A DNA stretch of 64,000 bases, from the NCBI RefSeq assembly GCF_019175385.1, contig NC_083342.1, positions 122,388,376-122,452,375 on the forward strand, in the 5' to 3' direction. The translations under genes and the position numbers were made by a program. Positions 1-11,569 of this stretch are shown here, piece by piece. Origin of the DNA: Lycium barbarum. Its lineage: Eukaryota; Streptophyta; Magnoliopsida; Solanales; Solanaceae. Under the pieces are notes generated by a model. The model saw only the letters and a list, made by a program, of their open reading frames with translations, did not search any database and was not told where the DNA came from. How positions within the stretch are numbered: position 1 is the first letter of the stretch; the number at the start of each line of letters is the position of its first letter.

Positions 1-262
1 CAACGAAATCTGACTCAACCGAATTTTGAATACAATTTGATTTTTGAATACAATCCACTGTAGCAATCTACTGTAACGCGCGATTGTACCTATGAAATGT
101 AATTAGCTAAAATATAGCTATGCCCATTGCTCAATTTAAAACCCCTAAATGTTAGTCATTTATGTAAAGTTGACTTCTTTTTTTCCCTTTTCTGGAACGG
201 ACATTTTATATATGGAGTATTTAATTGCTTCCCTCATGTTATTAAAATGTATGGAGTATTTA

Positions 263-500
263 GAGCCCGTTTGGATTGGCTTATAAGTTAGCTTATAAGC
301 TGTTTTCAGCTTTTTTGAGTGTTTGGCTGGCCAGCTTAAAGTCATTTTATGCTTAAAATAAGCTCAAAAAAATAATTGGACCCATTTGACTTAGTTTATC
401 TAAAGCAGACCAAAAAAAATAAGTTGGACTACCTCAACTTATTTTTTTCAGCTTATAAGCTGCAAACAGCTTTAAGCTGTAAGCCAATCCAAACGGGCTC
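263..500. mobile_element. Tourist-like (PIF/Harbinger) MITE
   Basis: A 238 bp element with terminal inverted repeats: it starts GAGCCCGTTTGGATTGGC and ends with the inverse, GCCAATCCAAACGGGCTC. It is flanked by the 3 bp target duplication TTA (260-262 and 501-503). The paralogous block near 52404 has the uninterrupted site GAGTATTTAATTGC, which is the empty site and confirms the boundaries. It has no coding capacity. A relative lies at 55044-55303. Confidence 0.85.
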
Positions 501-2416
501 TTAATTGCTTCCCTCATGTTATTGGCTTTAAGTAGTTTCCTTTTTAGTCCTTTAATTTAACATTGGAAAAGCCACATTATGAGAGATATCCCTTTACTCA
601 AGGGAAATAATAGACGTGAGTGATTTGAAATGTCAATTTTGTTATGCTTTTCAATGATGCTTTAGATTTTTTCGCTACAATATATATAGGTCGCTGCAAG
701 GTTCTTTTCTCCATAACATAATTCTCCACTTTACATGAAAGAGACAAGATAATTTCCATAATAAACAATTTGAAAAACTTAAAAAGGAGAGAGTTTGACC
801 AACTTTACTATTGTGGACCATATATCATAAAATAATGTCTTACAACTAATGTTTGCATAATGGAGAAAAGCATAATGTTATGAAAAAAAACTTGCACAAT
901 CTGTTCATATTAAATTATATAAATTTATTATACTTAATTAAATGATTGGAGTTTGATGGAGCATTTGGAATATGAGTTCAATTCATGAACCTAAATTTTT
1001 TTATATTATTTGTAAATTTAGATATCAAGCAATATTAAATTCTGTATTCATAATATCAAAAGTACAGAGAGTATGTTCAAGTTGCACCCAATCAAATTTA
1101 AATTCTGATCAGCCTTTGTAAGTTCAAGTTCATAGATTTGGTTTAAACACCGAGAGCGAATAAATTTTAGGGCTTTTAAAACATTTGGCCCCTCAGCCAA
1201 ATTATAACCGCTAGTCAAATATGTAAAACATACACAATAATTATGTATAGTATATATTATATAAAAAAAAATATGTACTAACTATTATTTTGGTGGACGA
1301 CTACAAGTGAAAAATTCCCTAATTTATTTTGGTTATCAAACTATGGCTAAGCTGGCATCACCCACCCTGTTGGACATCTCGAGCAAATTTTTTCACGGAT
1401 TGTCTTACATACGGTCTGTTTTTTAATTTTTGGCCCTCATATCGGTGGTCTTTAATTTTTTCTCTATATATTTTGCTAAGCATAAGTTATGTGATATTTT
1501 TATATTCGAAAATTGATTTTTTTTCTTCGCTCGACACAAGTTATGTAGAAATTAAGTTATGTGGCATAAGTATTGTAGTAATTTTCAGGTAATGTTGAGT
1601 ATTGAAAGTTTTGTCTTTTCCGACGTAACTTATATGAATGTGATGATACATATGCCGAAGCTAAATGCTAACTATGCCGAGCGAAATCTAAACTTATGCC
1701 TTTTTCTAGATTATGTTGAAAGTTGAGGATGTTATGATACATATGCTGAAGCTAAACGCTTACTATACTAAATTTAATTTATGTCACGTTAAAAATGTTG
1801 AAGGAAAAAAATTAAAGTCCACAAATTTTTGGGACAAAATTTAAAGACTACCTCCGTATAGGGCCATATATGCCAATGACTCCACCTCGGTCAGCTTATT
1901 GATGGGCTGTCTACGCTCCCTGTCCTTTTTTTTTGGCGTGGACCTTCTTTTGGGGGTGGTCTTTAATATTTGTCCTTCAAATTGGCGGTCTTTCATTTTT
2001 ATCTTTCAAATTGGTGGTCTTTAAGTTTTTCTCTTCACCTAATACTTCGAGGGTGTGGGTTCGAACTCCAGCTCAATTAAAAAAATAATCACAAAGCAGA
2101 ATTTCGCAAATGCAAATAGGCAAAATTTGCAAAACTGTACATATAAGACAGAATTTAAGCCTTAAAGAGAAAAATTAAAGACTACTAATTTGAGGGACAA
2201 AAGACCACCCCAGCGAAGGACAATCCTGCAAATTGCCCCTGCCTGTCAGTCCTATAGGCCCATATAAGAAAACTAGTTGGGCTAACCTAACATATCCAAC
2301 TAATGCCCAATTGATTCATGACAAACTCGTAGAAGGAACCCAAAATTGTGAGGACCCAACTCCACAACATTACTAAAAGTCAAACCCAGAAATAGATGTT
2401 TTTGTCAACGTTTTAA

Positions 2417-2737
2417 GTAATTGCACGGATTGTACTTCAAATGGCTTGGTCTTTAATTTTAGGCCAAATCCATCAGAGACACCTGTGATCGTCCACTTCT
2501 TTCATTTGAGCAACTAAAGTGCCCCTTGTTCCACAGGTGTCTGTCGATGGGTTTTAATAGGTTGGTCTTTAATTTCCCCCCCCTTCGTAATCGAACTTAT
2601 GCCTATAGGGGCATTAGTTCTTTAAGAGTGTTGTCATGACTTGTGGATATTATGATGCACAACTTATGCCTTTATAGACATAAGTTCAATTTTGAATGAC
2701 AAAAATTAAAGACCAGCACAAAATAGGGAAATGACCC
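2417..2737. mobile_element. MITE-like inverted-repeat element
   Basis: The left end reads AATTGCACGGATTGTACTTC followed by GGTCTTTAATTTTAG. The right end carries the inverse AAAATTAAAGACCAGC and then AAATGACCCC. A related element sits at the same place in the duplicated block (53752-54002). No frame longer than a few dozen codons is present. Superfamily and target duplication were not resolved. Confidence 0.45.
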
Positions 2738-2954
2738 CGTTTTTTGGATTGAAATGAATTGGGTCAAAATGGACTTAGCTACTAAATGGGGAAAGTCAAA
2801 TTTATGTCTATAGGGACATAAATTATGTGCATTTATTTGCCATATGAGCACTATTATGCATGTAGGCTTGAAGAATGATCAGTTGAACATCGTTCATCGA
2901 AAAATTAAACTGTATATATAGAAAACTTATACTGCATATATAGGTTAAGAATTA

Positions 2955-3215
2955 TACTCCCTGCGTTTCAATTTATGTGGCTCTTTTTGCTTCTCCAGAG
3001 TCAATTTAATTAAATTTTGAAGCTAAATTGAATCAGATCAACTCAATATTTCAAAATTAAAATTTATATATTCAAATCTATATGGTGAAAAAAAAATGTT
3101 TGTCAAAATTTTCATTGTCTGAATCTCAAATGAGAATTGTCACATAATTGGAGATCGAATTTTTTTTCTGCACAAACTATTATAAAAAATATCACATAAA
3201 CCAAGACAGAAAATA
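2955..3215. mobile_element. Degenerate Stowaway-like MITE
   Basis: It begins TACTCCCTGCGTTTCAATTT and ends in a worn inverse (ATCACATAAACC...AAAATA). The TACTCCCTCCGT start with a TA target is the Stowaway (Tc1/mariner) hallmark. The right end has decayed, so the end point is approximate. Confidence 0.55.
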
Positions 3216-4555
3216 CTTCTTTCTATAAACATATTGATATATATTGAATATTTTTATAAGAAACTCTGATTTCGCCACTTGTGCACTGTATACCGACATT
3301 AATTAAAAGGCATCAAAATTATTGGCGTCGTGTTTTAACTTGTAGAACTACTTGAGTACCTAAAGAGAATTATCGCATCACCCACTGATTTTCAGTTATA
3401 AAAGTCTCTTGAGCAGAATGCTAAGATGGCCCTCATAATTGCTGCTTGTTAAATCTCTTTAACAAAAAGATTGGCAAGTTGGGCAAAAGTAGTACTTATT
3501 TATGCTTTTTTGCGACGTTGGGGACTCAAATTCCACTCAAAGAATTGACTCAAATTCCACTCGAAGAATTGATCAATTATTTGATCATCTAACTTTACAA
3601 TGGTTTTTTATTCGATAATTGTCTAAAAAGCTTTATTCTATTGGAACAAAATTTCATTGATAAAATTATTTACTTACCAAGAATTATCGATAACTTGTCT
3701 GTCATGCGCGGTCCATGATCATATTATTTCCAATCACATATATATATATATATATATGTGTGTGTGTTACCAAATAAACAGATACTATATGATTTAGGGT
3801 CTAAATTAATCTTTTATTGATAATTGCAAACAATTTCTTTATATCAAATTTAATTCATCATAAATTAGAAGTTGAATATTACTGTATTTACATAAATAAT
3901 AATAAAAAAGCCATACTTTGATTTGTAAGGCGACTTAGACCAATTTGACCATTCCTTAAACAAACTAATTTTTATTTGAAGCATAACTTTTATGATAGCA
4001 AAAAACATACAATTATTGTATATGCATACATTTGGTCGATGGAAGTTTAACTATCTTCCATTTGACCCCGGCCCCATTTTTCCAATAAAGTTTCTTGTAT
4101 ATTGCGGGATAACCTTAATGATCGATGAGTATAAAATTCTCAAAATCGATCACGATTTGAAGTACCTTCTAACAGACGTATATCTAAAATTTAAATTCTA
4201 TGGTTCAATTTTAATATATACCAGCTTTGAACTCATTATATTTTAAAAATTATAAGGTCATATCTACTATTTATTACTATAATTTTAATAAATTTTTATA
4301 CATAAATTTATGTTCCGTGTGGAAAGTTATAACACATACCTAGAATGCTACATACGCCACTGCCTCCTAACAATCTTATCCGTCGATCATGTTATTATGA
4401 ACAAAGTGACTTCGTTAACTTTATCATAACTAAATTCATCCATGATCACGATTACCAAAATAACCAAATGATACATATCGATCAAGTATGAATACATAAC
4501 ATGTAAACTATATGCAATGATCTAAACATGCCTATTTCAGCGGGTCTAAACTAAG
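3216..4555. other. Intergenic, no gene seen
   Basis: AT-rich sequence without a convincing coding frame. It holds a (TA)n(TG)n microsatellite. From about 4180 to 4330 it holds a diverged copy of a repeat (TTTAAATTCTATGG...) that recurs on the other strand at about 58392-58577. Confidence 0.6.
3738..3768. repeat. (TA)n(TG)n microsatellite
   Basis: Roughly ten TA dinucleotides are followed by five TG dinucleotides. Confidence 0.9.
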
Positions 4556-4840
4556 TAGGTGCTTGGCCATGAAAATAAAATATTTTTCACTTTATTTGGT
4601 ATTTTGGAGTTGGAATTGAAGGAGTTGTATTTAGTTATAGTTTTTACAAAAATATTTGGTTGTTTGAATATGTTGAAAGTGAAAAAAGTAAGGGAAAAAA
4701 AGCGAAAAATAGGTTTTGGTTATTTTTCAAATTTTAAATACAACTTTAAGTTATGTTTGAAATTTTTATGGCAAACACTAAAAAGTGAAAAAAAATATTC
4801 CGAAAAAAAGTGAATAATTCTCATGGACAAAAGGGCCCTA
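4556..4840. mobile_element. Degenerate MITE (GGCCATGA type)
   Basis: The left end TAGGTGCTTGGCCATGAAAA is mirrored imperfectly by the right end TCTCATGGACAAAAGGGCCC. The interior is A/T-rich and repeats AGTGAAAAAA blocks in both orientations. Probably a worn non-autonomous hAT-like element. No target duplication was resolved. Confidence 0.45.
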
Positions 4841-5547
4841 AAACAAGTTAAAAGAACGTCATTTTAGAATAACTTCAATTAAAACATCCCAAAAAAAATA
4901 CTGAAAATATTTTTTTGTGTCAAAAGAACTTTCAGAAAGTTGTAAGTCCTGCTAAGATTAAGATATAATATCTTCAATTTTAGACAGACAATAGATCATT
5001 CTCAGCTCTTTTCTTTATATTTAAAAGTCAGAAAACTCAATTAATGTTTATGTGCTTTAATTTCGAAAAGAAAAATCATGACTAAATTTCACAATCAGTG
5101 GTAGGGTTGGCGACCCCACAATTCAAAAGTTGCAAAAGTGTGCGGCGCCTAATCAGTCATTGTTTCTTTAACTAGTATCGGAATCCGCACGATGCGCGAC
5201 GATAATAAATTCAACTGTCTACGCATGTTTCATATCACTCTGTCGGACTAAACTGATGTCTTTTTTTTTTTTTAGTATTTTTTTAATAATGTACTTCTTT
5301 ATATAGCTTGGTCTTTATAGGAAATATACCACCTTTACAATCATTGGAAAAAGATTATGGAATATAAGATCGTGAATTAACATATAATATGAAGTTATCG
5401 AAAAGATTCAAATTGCAACAGCCATGCTTGTTAAATTGTCAGCAACCAGCCTCATTTCCTTTATTCTATGTGTGCTAAAATCTGCATTACCAACTTCTAG
5501 CAACACTAACTTGCAAGTGTCTATTAGTATTGGGTTAAGTATGGTAT
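4841..5547. other. Intergenic, no gene seen
   Basis: No supported gene. A 65-codon frame starting at 5424 has a hydrophobic start but runs into the solo LTR that begins at 5548, and it resembles no family I recognise. Confidence 0.55.
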
Positions 5548-6941
5548 TGATAACGTCCAAATTCACTCCTCAAAGAGAAAGTATACACGGTCGTATGCAA
5601 TATAATTTACCCAACTATTGATGAGTCGTGAAATTACGCGATATTCGACGCTAATTCCTTAAGCTTTTGTGACTCCTTAAGCACTTTTGTTGTTACTTTT
5701 TGTGTTTTTATGTTGTTTTATAGGAAAAGATGCCCGGAGAGCATAAAAGAGCAAAATGGATTAAAATAGACCAAAATGGAACAAAATAGAGCAAAACAAG
5801 CCAAGTAGCTGAAATGAGTGATCGGAAGAAACCAAGTGAAAAGAAAGTCAAAAAGAGGTCAAACTGGACATTTTTGCAAAACTGTCAAAACTGGACAGTT
5901 TTGCAAAAACGGGACAGATTTGCAAAACTGTCAAAAGTTGACAGTTTTGCAAAAACGGGCAGAATTGCAAAAATAGAAATATGGGGGCAGATTTTGACAT
6001 TTTTTGGACTTGAAAAAATTGGAGGAGCTACAAAAGAGAAGCTAGGGCAAAACATTTTTATCTTTTGCCATTTTGCAAGCTTGGAGGCTAGGGTTCATCT
6101 ACACCACACTTTGGGGTTGAAGATTTGAAGATTTGGTTGAGCATTTCTTAAACCTTTAATTCATTTCTTCAATCTCTTGCTTTGTATTGTATATCTAAGT
6201 GTGTAGTTTTCATTTCTATACTTGAACCTTGTTTATGGAAGTATTCTAGGATTAAAGTTTGGATTGAAACTCTTGTTTTGCTTATGTATTGAATGATTTT
6301 TATTCCTAATGAAGTGGGTTATTGTTGATTTAATTAATCTCGTTCTTGAATGTTTCCAAAGGGATTAGCTAACCCTAGGACTCACCCATTTACTTAGATT
6401 GAGCTCGGAAGAGGAAATCTAGGTTGGGAAAGATTAATTAACAAGAATTTGGGTCATTAAACTCATCTAATAACTTGAGCTCGGAAGAGGATAGTTACTT
6501 GAGGTTAAATTGATTGTACCTAACATCACACTCTAAGGCTTGGAAAAGCTTAGAGTGAAATTCATTGATTTGGTTGGAAGACTTTCAATGAGATTTTAGA
6601 AATCATTATCTATTGACATAAACCCGTTCTTAGTTGTAAAATCGTGAAATACATTGGATCGTTACTTGAGTGTAATCTCCTATTATCCATGCTTGTGGCC
6701 ATTGATCATTTTACTTGCTTTCTAGGTTAGTTCACATTTTTGCGTTAGTTATAATTTTCTCAAACAAAAACCAAAATACCATTTATCGTTTGGCTTTAGC
6801 TTAATTAGTGAAAATTCCTTACTTTCTTAATCGCCTAGCATATTGTTCCCTGTGGGATCGACCCCGACTCATAGTTGGGTAAATATATTGCATACGACCG
6901 TGTACACTTTCTCCTTGAGGAGTGTATTTTGGACGTTATCA
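5548..6941 (+). mobile_element. Solo LTR (TGATAACGTCC family)
   Basis: A 1.39 kb sequence starts TGATAACGTCCAAA and ends TTTGGACGTTATCA, so it has TG...CA ends inside a short terminal inverted repeat. The inverse similarity extends about 70 bp inward at both ends (GGTCGTATGCAATAT near 5589; its inverse near 6880). No reverse transcriptase or gag is attached, so it is a solo LTR. The CCTGTGGGATCGACCCC stretch near 6850 is of the kind seen near the ends of some plant Ty3/gypsy LTRs; that placement is inference. A clean 5 bp target duplication is not visible (GGTAT left, ACTAT right). Bases 5875-5965 repeat the palindromic motif TTTGCAAAACTGTCAAAA. Confidence 0.6.
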
Positions 6942-8030
6942 ACTATGAGTCAGGATCGATCACACAGGAAACAATATGCTAGGCGATTTAAACAAGTAAG
7001 GAATTATCACTTTCTACGCTAAGCCAAACACCTAATAATAATTTATTTTTTTGATAAAATTATAACTAATGCAAAAATATAAACTAATCTAAAAAGCGAA
7101 TAAAATGATCAATGGCCACAAGATTGAATACAAGGAACTCTTAAGTAACGATCCAATATATTTTATGATTTTACAACTACGAGCGGGTTTACGTTAACAA
7201 ATAATGGTTTCTAAAATGTCATTGAAAGTCTTCCAACCAAATCAATGAATTTCACTCTAAGCTTTTCCAAGCCTTAGAGTGTGATATCAAGCACAACCAA
7301 TTGAATCTCAAGTAACTTTCCTATTCCTAGCTCAAGTTATTAGATGGGTTTAATGACCCAAATTCTTGTTAATTAATCTTTCCCAACCTAGATTTCCTCT
7401 TCCGAGCTCAATCAAAGTAAATGAGCGAGTCTTAGGGTTAGCTAATCCCTTAAGAAACATTAAAGAACAAGATTAATTAAATCGACAAAGACCCACTTCA
7501 AAGCAATAAAAATCATTCAATACATAAGCAAAACAAGAGTTTCATCCAACACTTTAATCATAGAATATTTCCATAAACAAGATTCAAGTGAAGAAAATAA
7601 ATATTACACACTTAGATACACAATACAAAGCAAGGAATTGAAGAAATGAATCAAAGGTTTAAGAAATGCTCAACCAAATCTTCAAATCTTCAACCCCGAA
7701 GTGTGGTGTAGGAACCTAGTCTCCAAAACTTGTATGAAATGGCCAAAGATAAGTTTTACAAACCCTAGCATTCTATTTATAGAAGTGCCAAAACGGGAAC
7801 AAAATCTGGACAAAAATACTCTGCGTGCACAACATGCGAATCGCACTTGGTGTCGCATGTGCAACCTGCAAGTCGCAGGTTGCACCAAATCTTCGCAGGT
7901 ACTGCATCTTCAATCAGCTGTGGTGCAGCATCTGCGGCATAAGATGCGACTCGCATGTACCACATGCGACTCGCATGTGATGCTCGCATGTGTTGCACCA
8001 CTGTCTTGCTTTTCTTTTGCTATCTCTGTC
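6942..8030 (-). mobile_element. Inverted, truncated copy of the 5548-6941 LTR
   Basis: Starting directly after the solo LTR, this sequence reads back through it on the opposite strand. Near 6942 it has ACTATGAGTC, the inverse of bases about 6868-6880. At 7683-7720 it has CTTCAACCCCGAAGTGTGG, the inverse of the stretch near 6105-6125. The last 60 or so bases of the LTR are missing from this copy, and similarity fades beyond about 7800. There the copy carries its own palindromic repeats (GCGACTCGCATGT, 7835-7995) instead of the TTTGCAAAACTG type. The two copies form a large imperfect palindrome with arms of about 0.8 kb and a spacer of about 65 bp. Confidence 0.65.
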
Positions 8031-8617
8031 AATAGATCTATAAAATATTTTTATTAGCTTGTCAATTGATTTAATATCCTTGTTAGTAACTCACATTTTA
8101 CAATATATTTTTTTACCCTTGAATTACTTTTTATTTTTATTTTTAAAATCTTATTCTTTTATTCACATTCCTCAGTTATCTAAATTTACGAATAATATCT
8201 TTGTCAATTACTAATTTTTAAAAAAAATATTTTTCTTACCTTAAAATATATATTATTTTAATTTTTAGAATCTTATTTTTTTTATTCACATTCCTCAGTT
8301 GTTTAAATTTATGAATAATATTTCTGCATATTTTTATTTATTTTATATTATTTTTAAAATTACTTAAAATGTAAATATCAACACTTTAGCATTATCTCAA
8401 TTTTTGTACGTTATATTCTTCTGTGAAATTATAATTCGTTTTCCTATTTTACACATTAAACAAAGGTTAGAGATAATAAATATGCACATACATACGTGAA
8501 GAATTTAACCATACCTTTCCATCTTGTAAACATATTTTAAGCAAAAAAAATTCTGCATGAGTATTCACTGCATCTTGATAACATTCATCCCGATGGTGAC
8601 ATGAATTTTTCCTGTCA
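8031..8617. other. AT-rich intergenic, no gene seen
   Basis: Low-complexity A/T sequence with a short internal repeat: CACATTCCTCAGTT followed by TAAATTTA near 8165 and again near 8288. No coding frame. Confidence 0.6.
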
Positions 8618-9668
8618 TCTTTTACACATAATATTCTATACTCAACTTAGAACAGTACTACAAACAGATAAAATTAAGACAATTGGGACAGAGGGATTAT
8701 AAATTTAAGTAATAAAGCAATAATAACCAAAGCACAAAAAAAGATTTTTTTTAAAAAAAAAAAAAAAAGAAAGAAGAAGAACAACCCACCTTATATATCA
8801 AACCATCATTTTGTAAAATGCTTCTTAAAGAACTTGTACAATGCTTCCACTTCTGGTTCATTGTTTGTGTTTTTAAGATGCAATAAACGTCCTTTATCCG
8901 TGAATATAAGATGTGTCCAGTGCAGTCTGAGAGAATTGGGGAAGTGGGAGTATAGTTGGTGGTTTCTACTTGACAGTTTCAGTATCAATGACAGTTTTTA
9001 GTTTTTTCATTTATTTATTTCCAGATTATCTGTTTCTTTATAAAAATTGCAAACGTGGGTTTTTCTTCTTATTATTATTGTATTATTATTTGTTTACAAA
9101 ATTGCATTTTTAATATTTTAAAATAGAAATTTTGTGGTGATGACACTTGTCATCCTATTTTACACATAATATTCTATACTCAACTTAGAACAGTACCACA
9201 AACAGATAAAATTAAGACAATTGGGAAAGAGGGATTATAAAATTAAGTAATAAAGCAATAATAACCAAAGCACAAAAGAAGATTTTTTTTTTTTAAAAAA
9301 AAGAACGACCCACTTTATATATCAAACCATCATTTTGTAAGATGCTTCTTAAAGAACTTGTACAATGCTTCCACTTCTGGTTCATTGTTTGTGTTTTTAA
9401 GATGCAATTAAAGTCCTTTATCCGTGAATATAAGATGTGTCTAGTGCAGTTGAGAGAATTGGGGAAGTGGGAGTATAGTTGGTGGTTTCTACTTGACAGT
9501 TTTAGTATCAGTGGCAGTTTTTAGTTTTTTCATTTACTTATTTCCAGATTATTTGTTTCTTTAAAAAAACTGCAAACGTGGGTTTTTTTTCTTATTATTA
9601 TTTGTTTACAAAATTGCATTTTTAATATTTTAAAATAGAAATTTTGTGGTGATGACACTTGTCATCCT
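8618..9668. repeat. Direct tandem duplication, about 0.53 kb x 2
   Basis: Copy 1 (about 8618-9152) and copy 2 (about 9153-9668) share the landmarks CACATAATATTCTATACTCA (8627, 9163), CAATGCTTCCACTTCTGG (8838, 9364) and GATGACACTTGTCATCCT (9139, 9651). Identity is high by eye, with small indels. Copy 1 ends exactly where copy 2 begins, as expected for unequal exchange. Confidence 0.85.
8806..8926 (-). pseudogene. Possible relic 3' exon, unknown protein
   Basis: On the - strand an acceptor-like AATTCTCTCAG is followed by an open frame of 39 codons and TGA. The peptide is lysine-rich and protein-like at its end (EVEALYKFFKKHFTK). The matching stretch in the tandem copy (about 9342-9450) has a TAA in the middle of the frame, so at least that copy is dead. 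I do not recognise the family and see no upstream exons. It may be a fragment of a gene's last exon, or a chance frame. Confidence 0.25.
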
Positions 9669-10032
9669 ATCATGCTTTGCCTCTCCAGTTATATATAGAT
9701 AGATAAGTGACCAAATCAGGAAAAAAATAATGCACCTATATGTGGGGCCTAAAAGCTAGCCGAAAGCAAAAATTTATTATCTGTCGTAGTTACTAAAAAT
9801 AATTATTTCAAACTATTTATTGTTTTAGAATTTTAAGGCACAATTAATAATTTCTCTTTCATTTTATTCTTAGTAGAAATTTTGTCATTAATGGAGATGA
9901 CACATAAATAGAATAAACGTTTAATGGAGAGAAATTATAACTCAAACATAAATAATTTTTCTTATGAGGTGCGTAAAATAAAAAAGCGACATATAATTTG
10001 AGATGAAGGGAGTATAAAAGAAAACCGCAATT
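9669..10032. other. Intergenic with a Stowaway-like right end
   Basis: No gene. The right part ends in GAGATGAAGGGAGTA (to about 10016), the inverse of a TACTCCCT Stowaway terminus. The matching left end is not recognisable. Confidence 0.45.
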
Positions 10033-10180
10033 GTTTGAACGTGACATCGGTTCTAATACTCCCATTGTCCAAAATAAGTGTCATCTTAGCAAAAACAATT
10101 TGTCCTCAAATAAGTGTCACTTTAGAAACTCAAGACAAAAATTGGCATGTACTTTCAATTATGCTATTACTTTGCACTGT
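10033..10180 (+). mobile_element. Truncated Stowaway-like MITE with shared 5' flank
   Basis: TACTCCCATTGTCC... continues with the AAATAAGTGTCA motif twice, like the left half of the MITE at 41135-41394. The right half is missing. The roughly 25 bp before it (GTTTGAACGTGACATCGG...) also matches the sequence before the 41135 element, so the similarity covers flank plus element. Confidence 0.6.
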
Positions 10181-11569
10181 TCTTCTCGACTTTCAAAATT
10201 TAGGTGCAAAGTTGCAGCTTGCTTATTTCTGTTGATGGAAGACTTTACAAATGCTTTGCTGCAAAATAGCCTAATTAAAACAAATGATCTCTTTGGGTTT
10301 TGACCAATCTTTTCGCTTGGCATAACACATTTTCTTTCTAGAACTTCATTATTTGTTGGTTTTAATTGTTCTTTCCTTATGTTTCCTTCCAGTATTGTAA
10401 AAGAACGTCAAGAGTATTTTAAGAAAGGAAAATAAAAAAGCAAAGCCACCAAAAGAAAAATGATTTTGTTGTAAATGTAATATTGGCCCTAGAGTGCAAA
10501 AGGCTGTATATTGTTGGAAGAAATGGTCAGTAATGAAATAGTAGTTGTTACATATATCAAAGGAAAATGTTAGTATGTAATAAGATAGATCCAAAAAAAA
10601 TGAGAATACAAAATCTGCAATATACATTTGTTTCTATCATGTCTCTTCCCCTTTTTTTTCCCCTTTGAAATGATCCGCGCATACAACGGGTACGTATACT
10701 AGTATTATTAAAAAGAGAATAGTTTGTCATAGGATTGTGACAAGTGTCAGCATAGGATAATGCCACGTGATAGTTTTAGGACAGAAATAGTTAATTAGTT
10801 AGTAATTAGTTATTAGTTATTGTTTTAAATTTAAAAATAATTAAATATCAATATTTTCTAGGAAACATATACCTCTATATATTGGATTTAAGTTAAATTA
10901 ACAAATAAAAAATTTAGATTACAACATAAATTATTTGAATTTGATCTGAAAACTAACCCCAAGTGCACGTCACTACTGTTAAAATTTTTAAGAGGTTAAA
11001 AAAATTTAAAACATGTTTTTTGGATTTTCTTTTTATAGTAAATTTTATTTTCAGAAAAATATAAGAATACTAAACCGTTTTTTGGGCTTCTTCTTTGTAG
11101 CGGGTAAAATACAAGTTTTTGTCTCCTATTTTTATTTTATTAAATTTGTATTTATCCAAACCACTATACTAAGCAGTTTAAGTTTTTGAATTTGGAATTA
11201 CTTATAATTATTTTTCATAGTTAAAGTTTATCATTATCAAGACACAATCACTTTCAAAATATAATAAACTTCAACTAGGTACACGGAAACATTATTTTGA
11301 AATGAATTTTGCAAATATTTTTCACGAGTCACATTTTAGACCTTTATTACGTAAATTTTGTTTACAATTTTCAAAAAGAAAGAACATTTCCAAGAGTAAC
11401 CCCATGTTTTCATTAGTTTTTTTAATTTAAAATTAATTACAACTGATGTTTTACAGTTAAAAGTATTTGTTGTCCTTGATCACAAGTTTTAAAAATATCA
11501 AAGTTTTTAAGGAAACATATACATCTATATATTGCAAATTACATTTTGAAACCTATTTTGCTTAAATGT
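10181..11569. other. Intergenic, no gene seen
   Basis: AT-rich with no supported gene. GGAAACATATACCTCTATAT near 10861 recurs as GGAAACATATACATCTATAT near 11511, a short internal duplication just left of the tandem array. Confidence 0.55.

Larger units (their letters stand above)
160..2760. repeat. Segmental duplication, copy 1 (non-coding)
   Basis: No gene is seen here. The block shares an ordered series of landmarks with 52350-54110: the motif TTTAATTGCTTC near 217 and 503, the GGAAATAATAGACGTG stretch near 603, the GCCTTTGTAAGTTC stretch near 1113, the TGTTGGACATCTCGAG stretch near 1368, CAGCTTATTGATGGG near 1894, TAGTTGGGCTA near 2274, and GATTCATGA near 2313. Copy 1 is longer because it carries extra insertions: the Tourist-like MITE at 263-500 and a repeat rich in GGTCTTTAATTTTT at roughly 1398-1880. 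Several inverted-repeat elements of the same GGTCTTTAA type occur in both copies. The shared order implies an old duplication of non-coding DNA rather than independent insertions. Outer limits are approximate. Confidence 0.6.

Noticed and set aside
5424..5621. A 65-codon frame with a hydrophobic N-terminus
   Set aside because: It runs from unique sequence into the solo LTR at 5548 and resembles no known protein.
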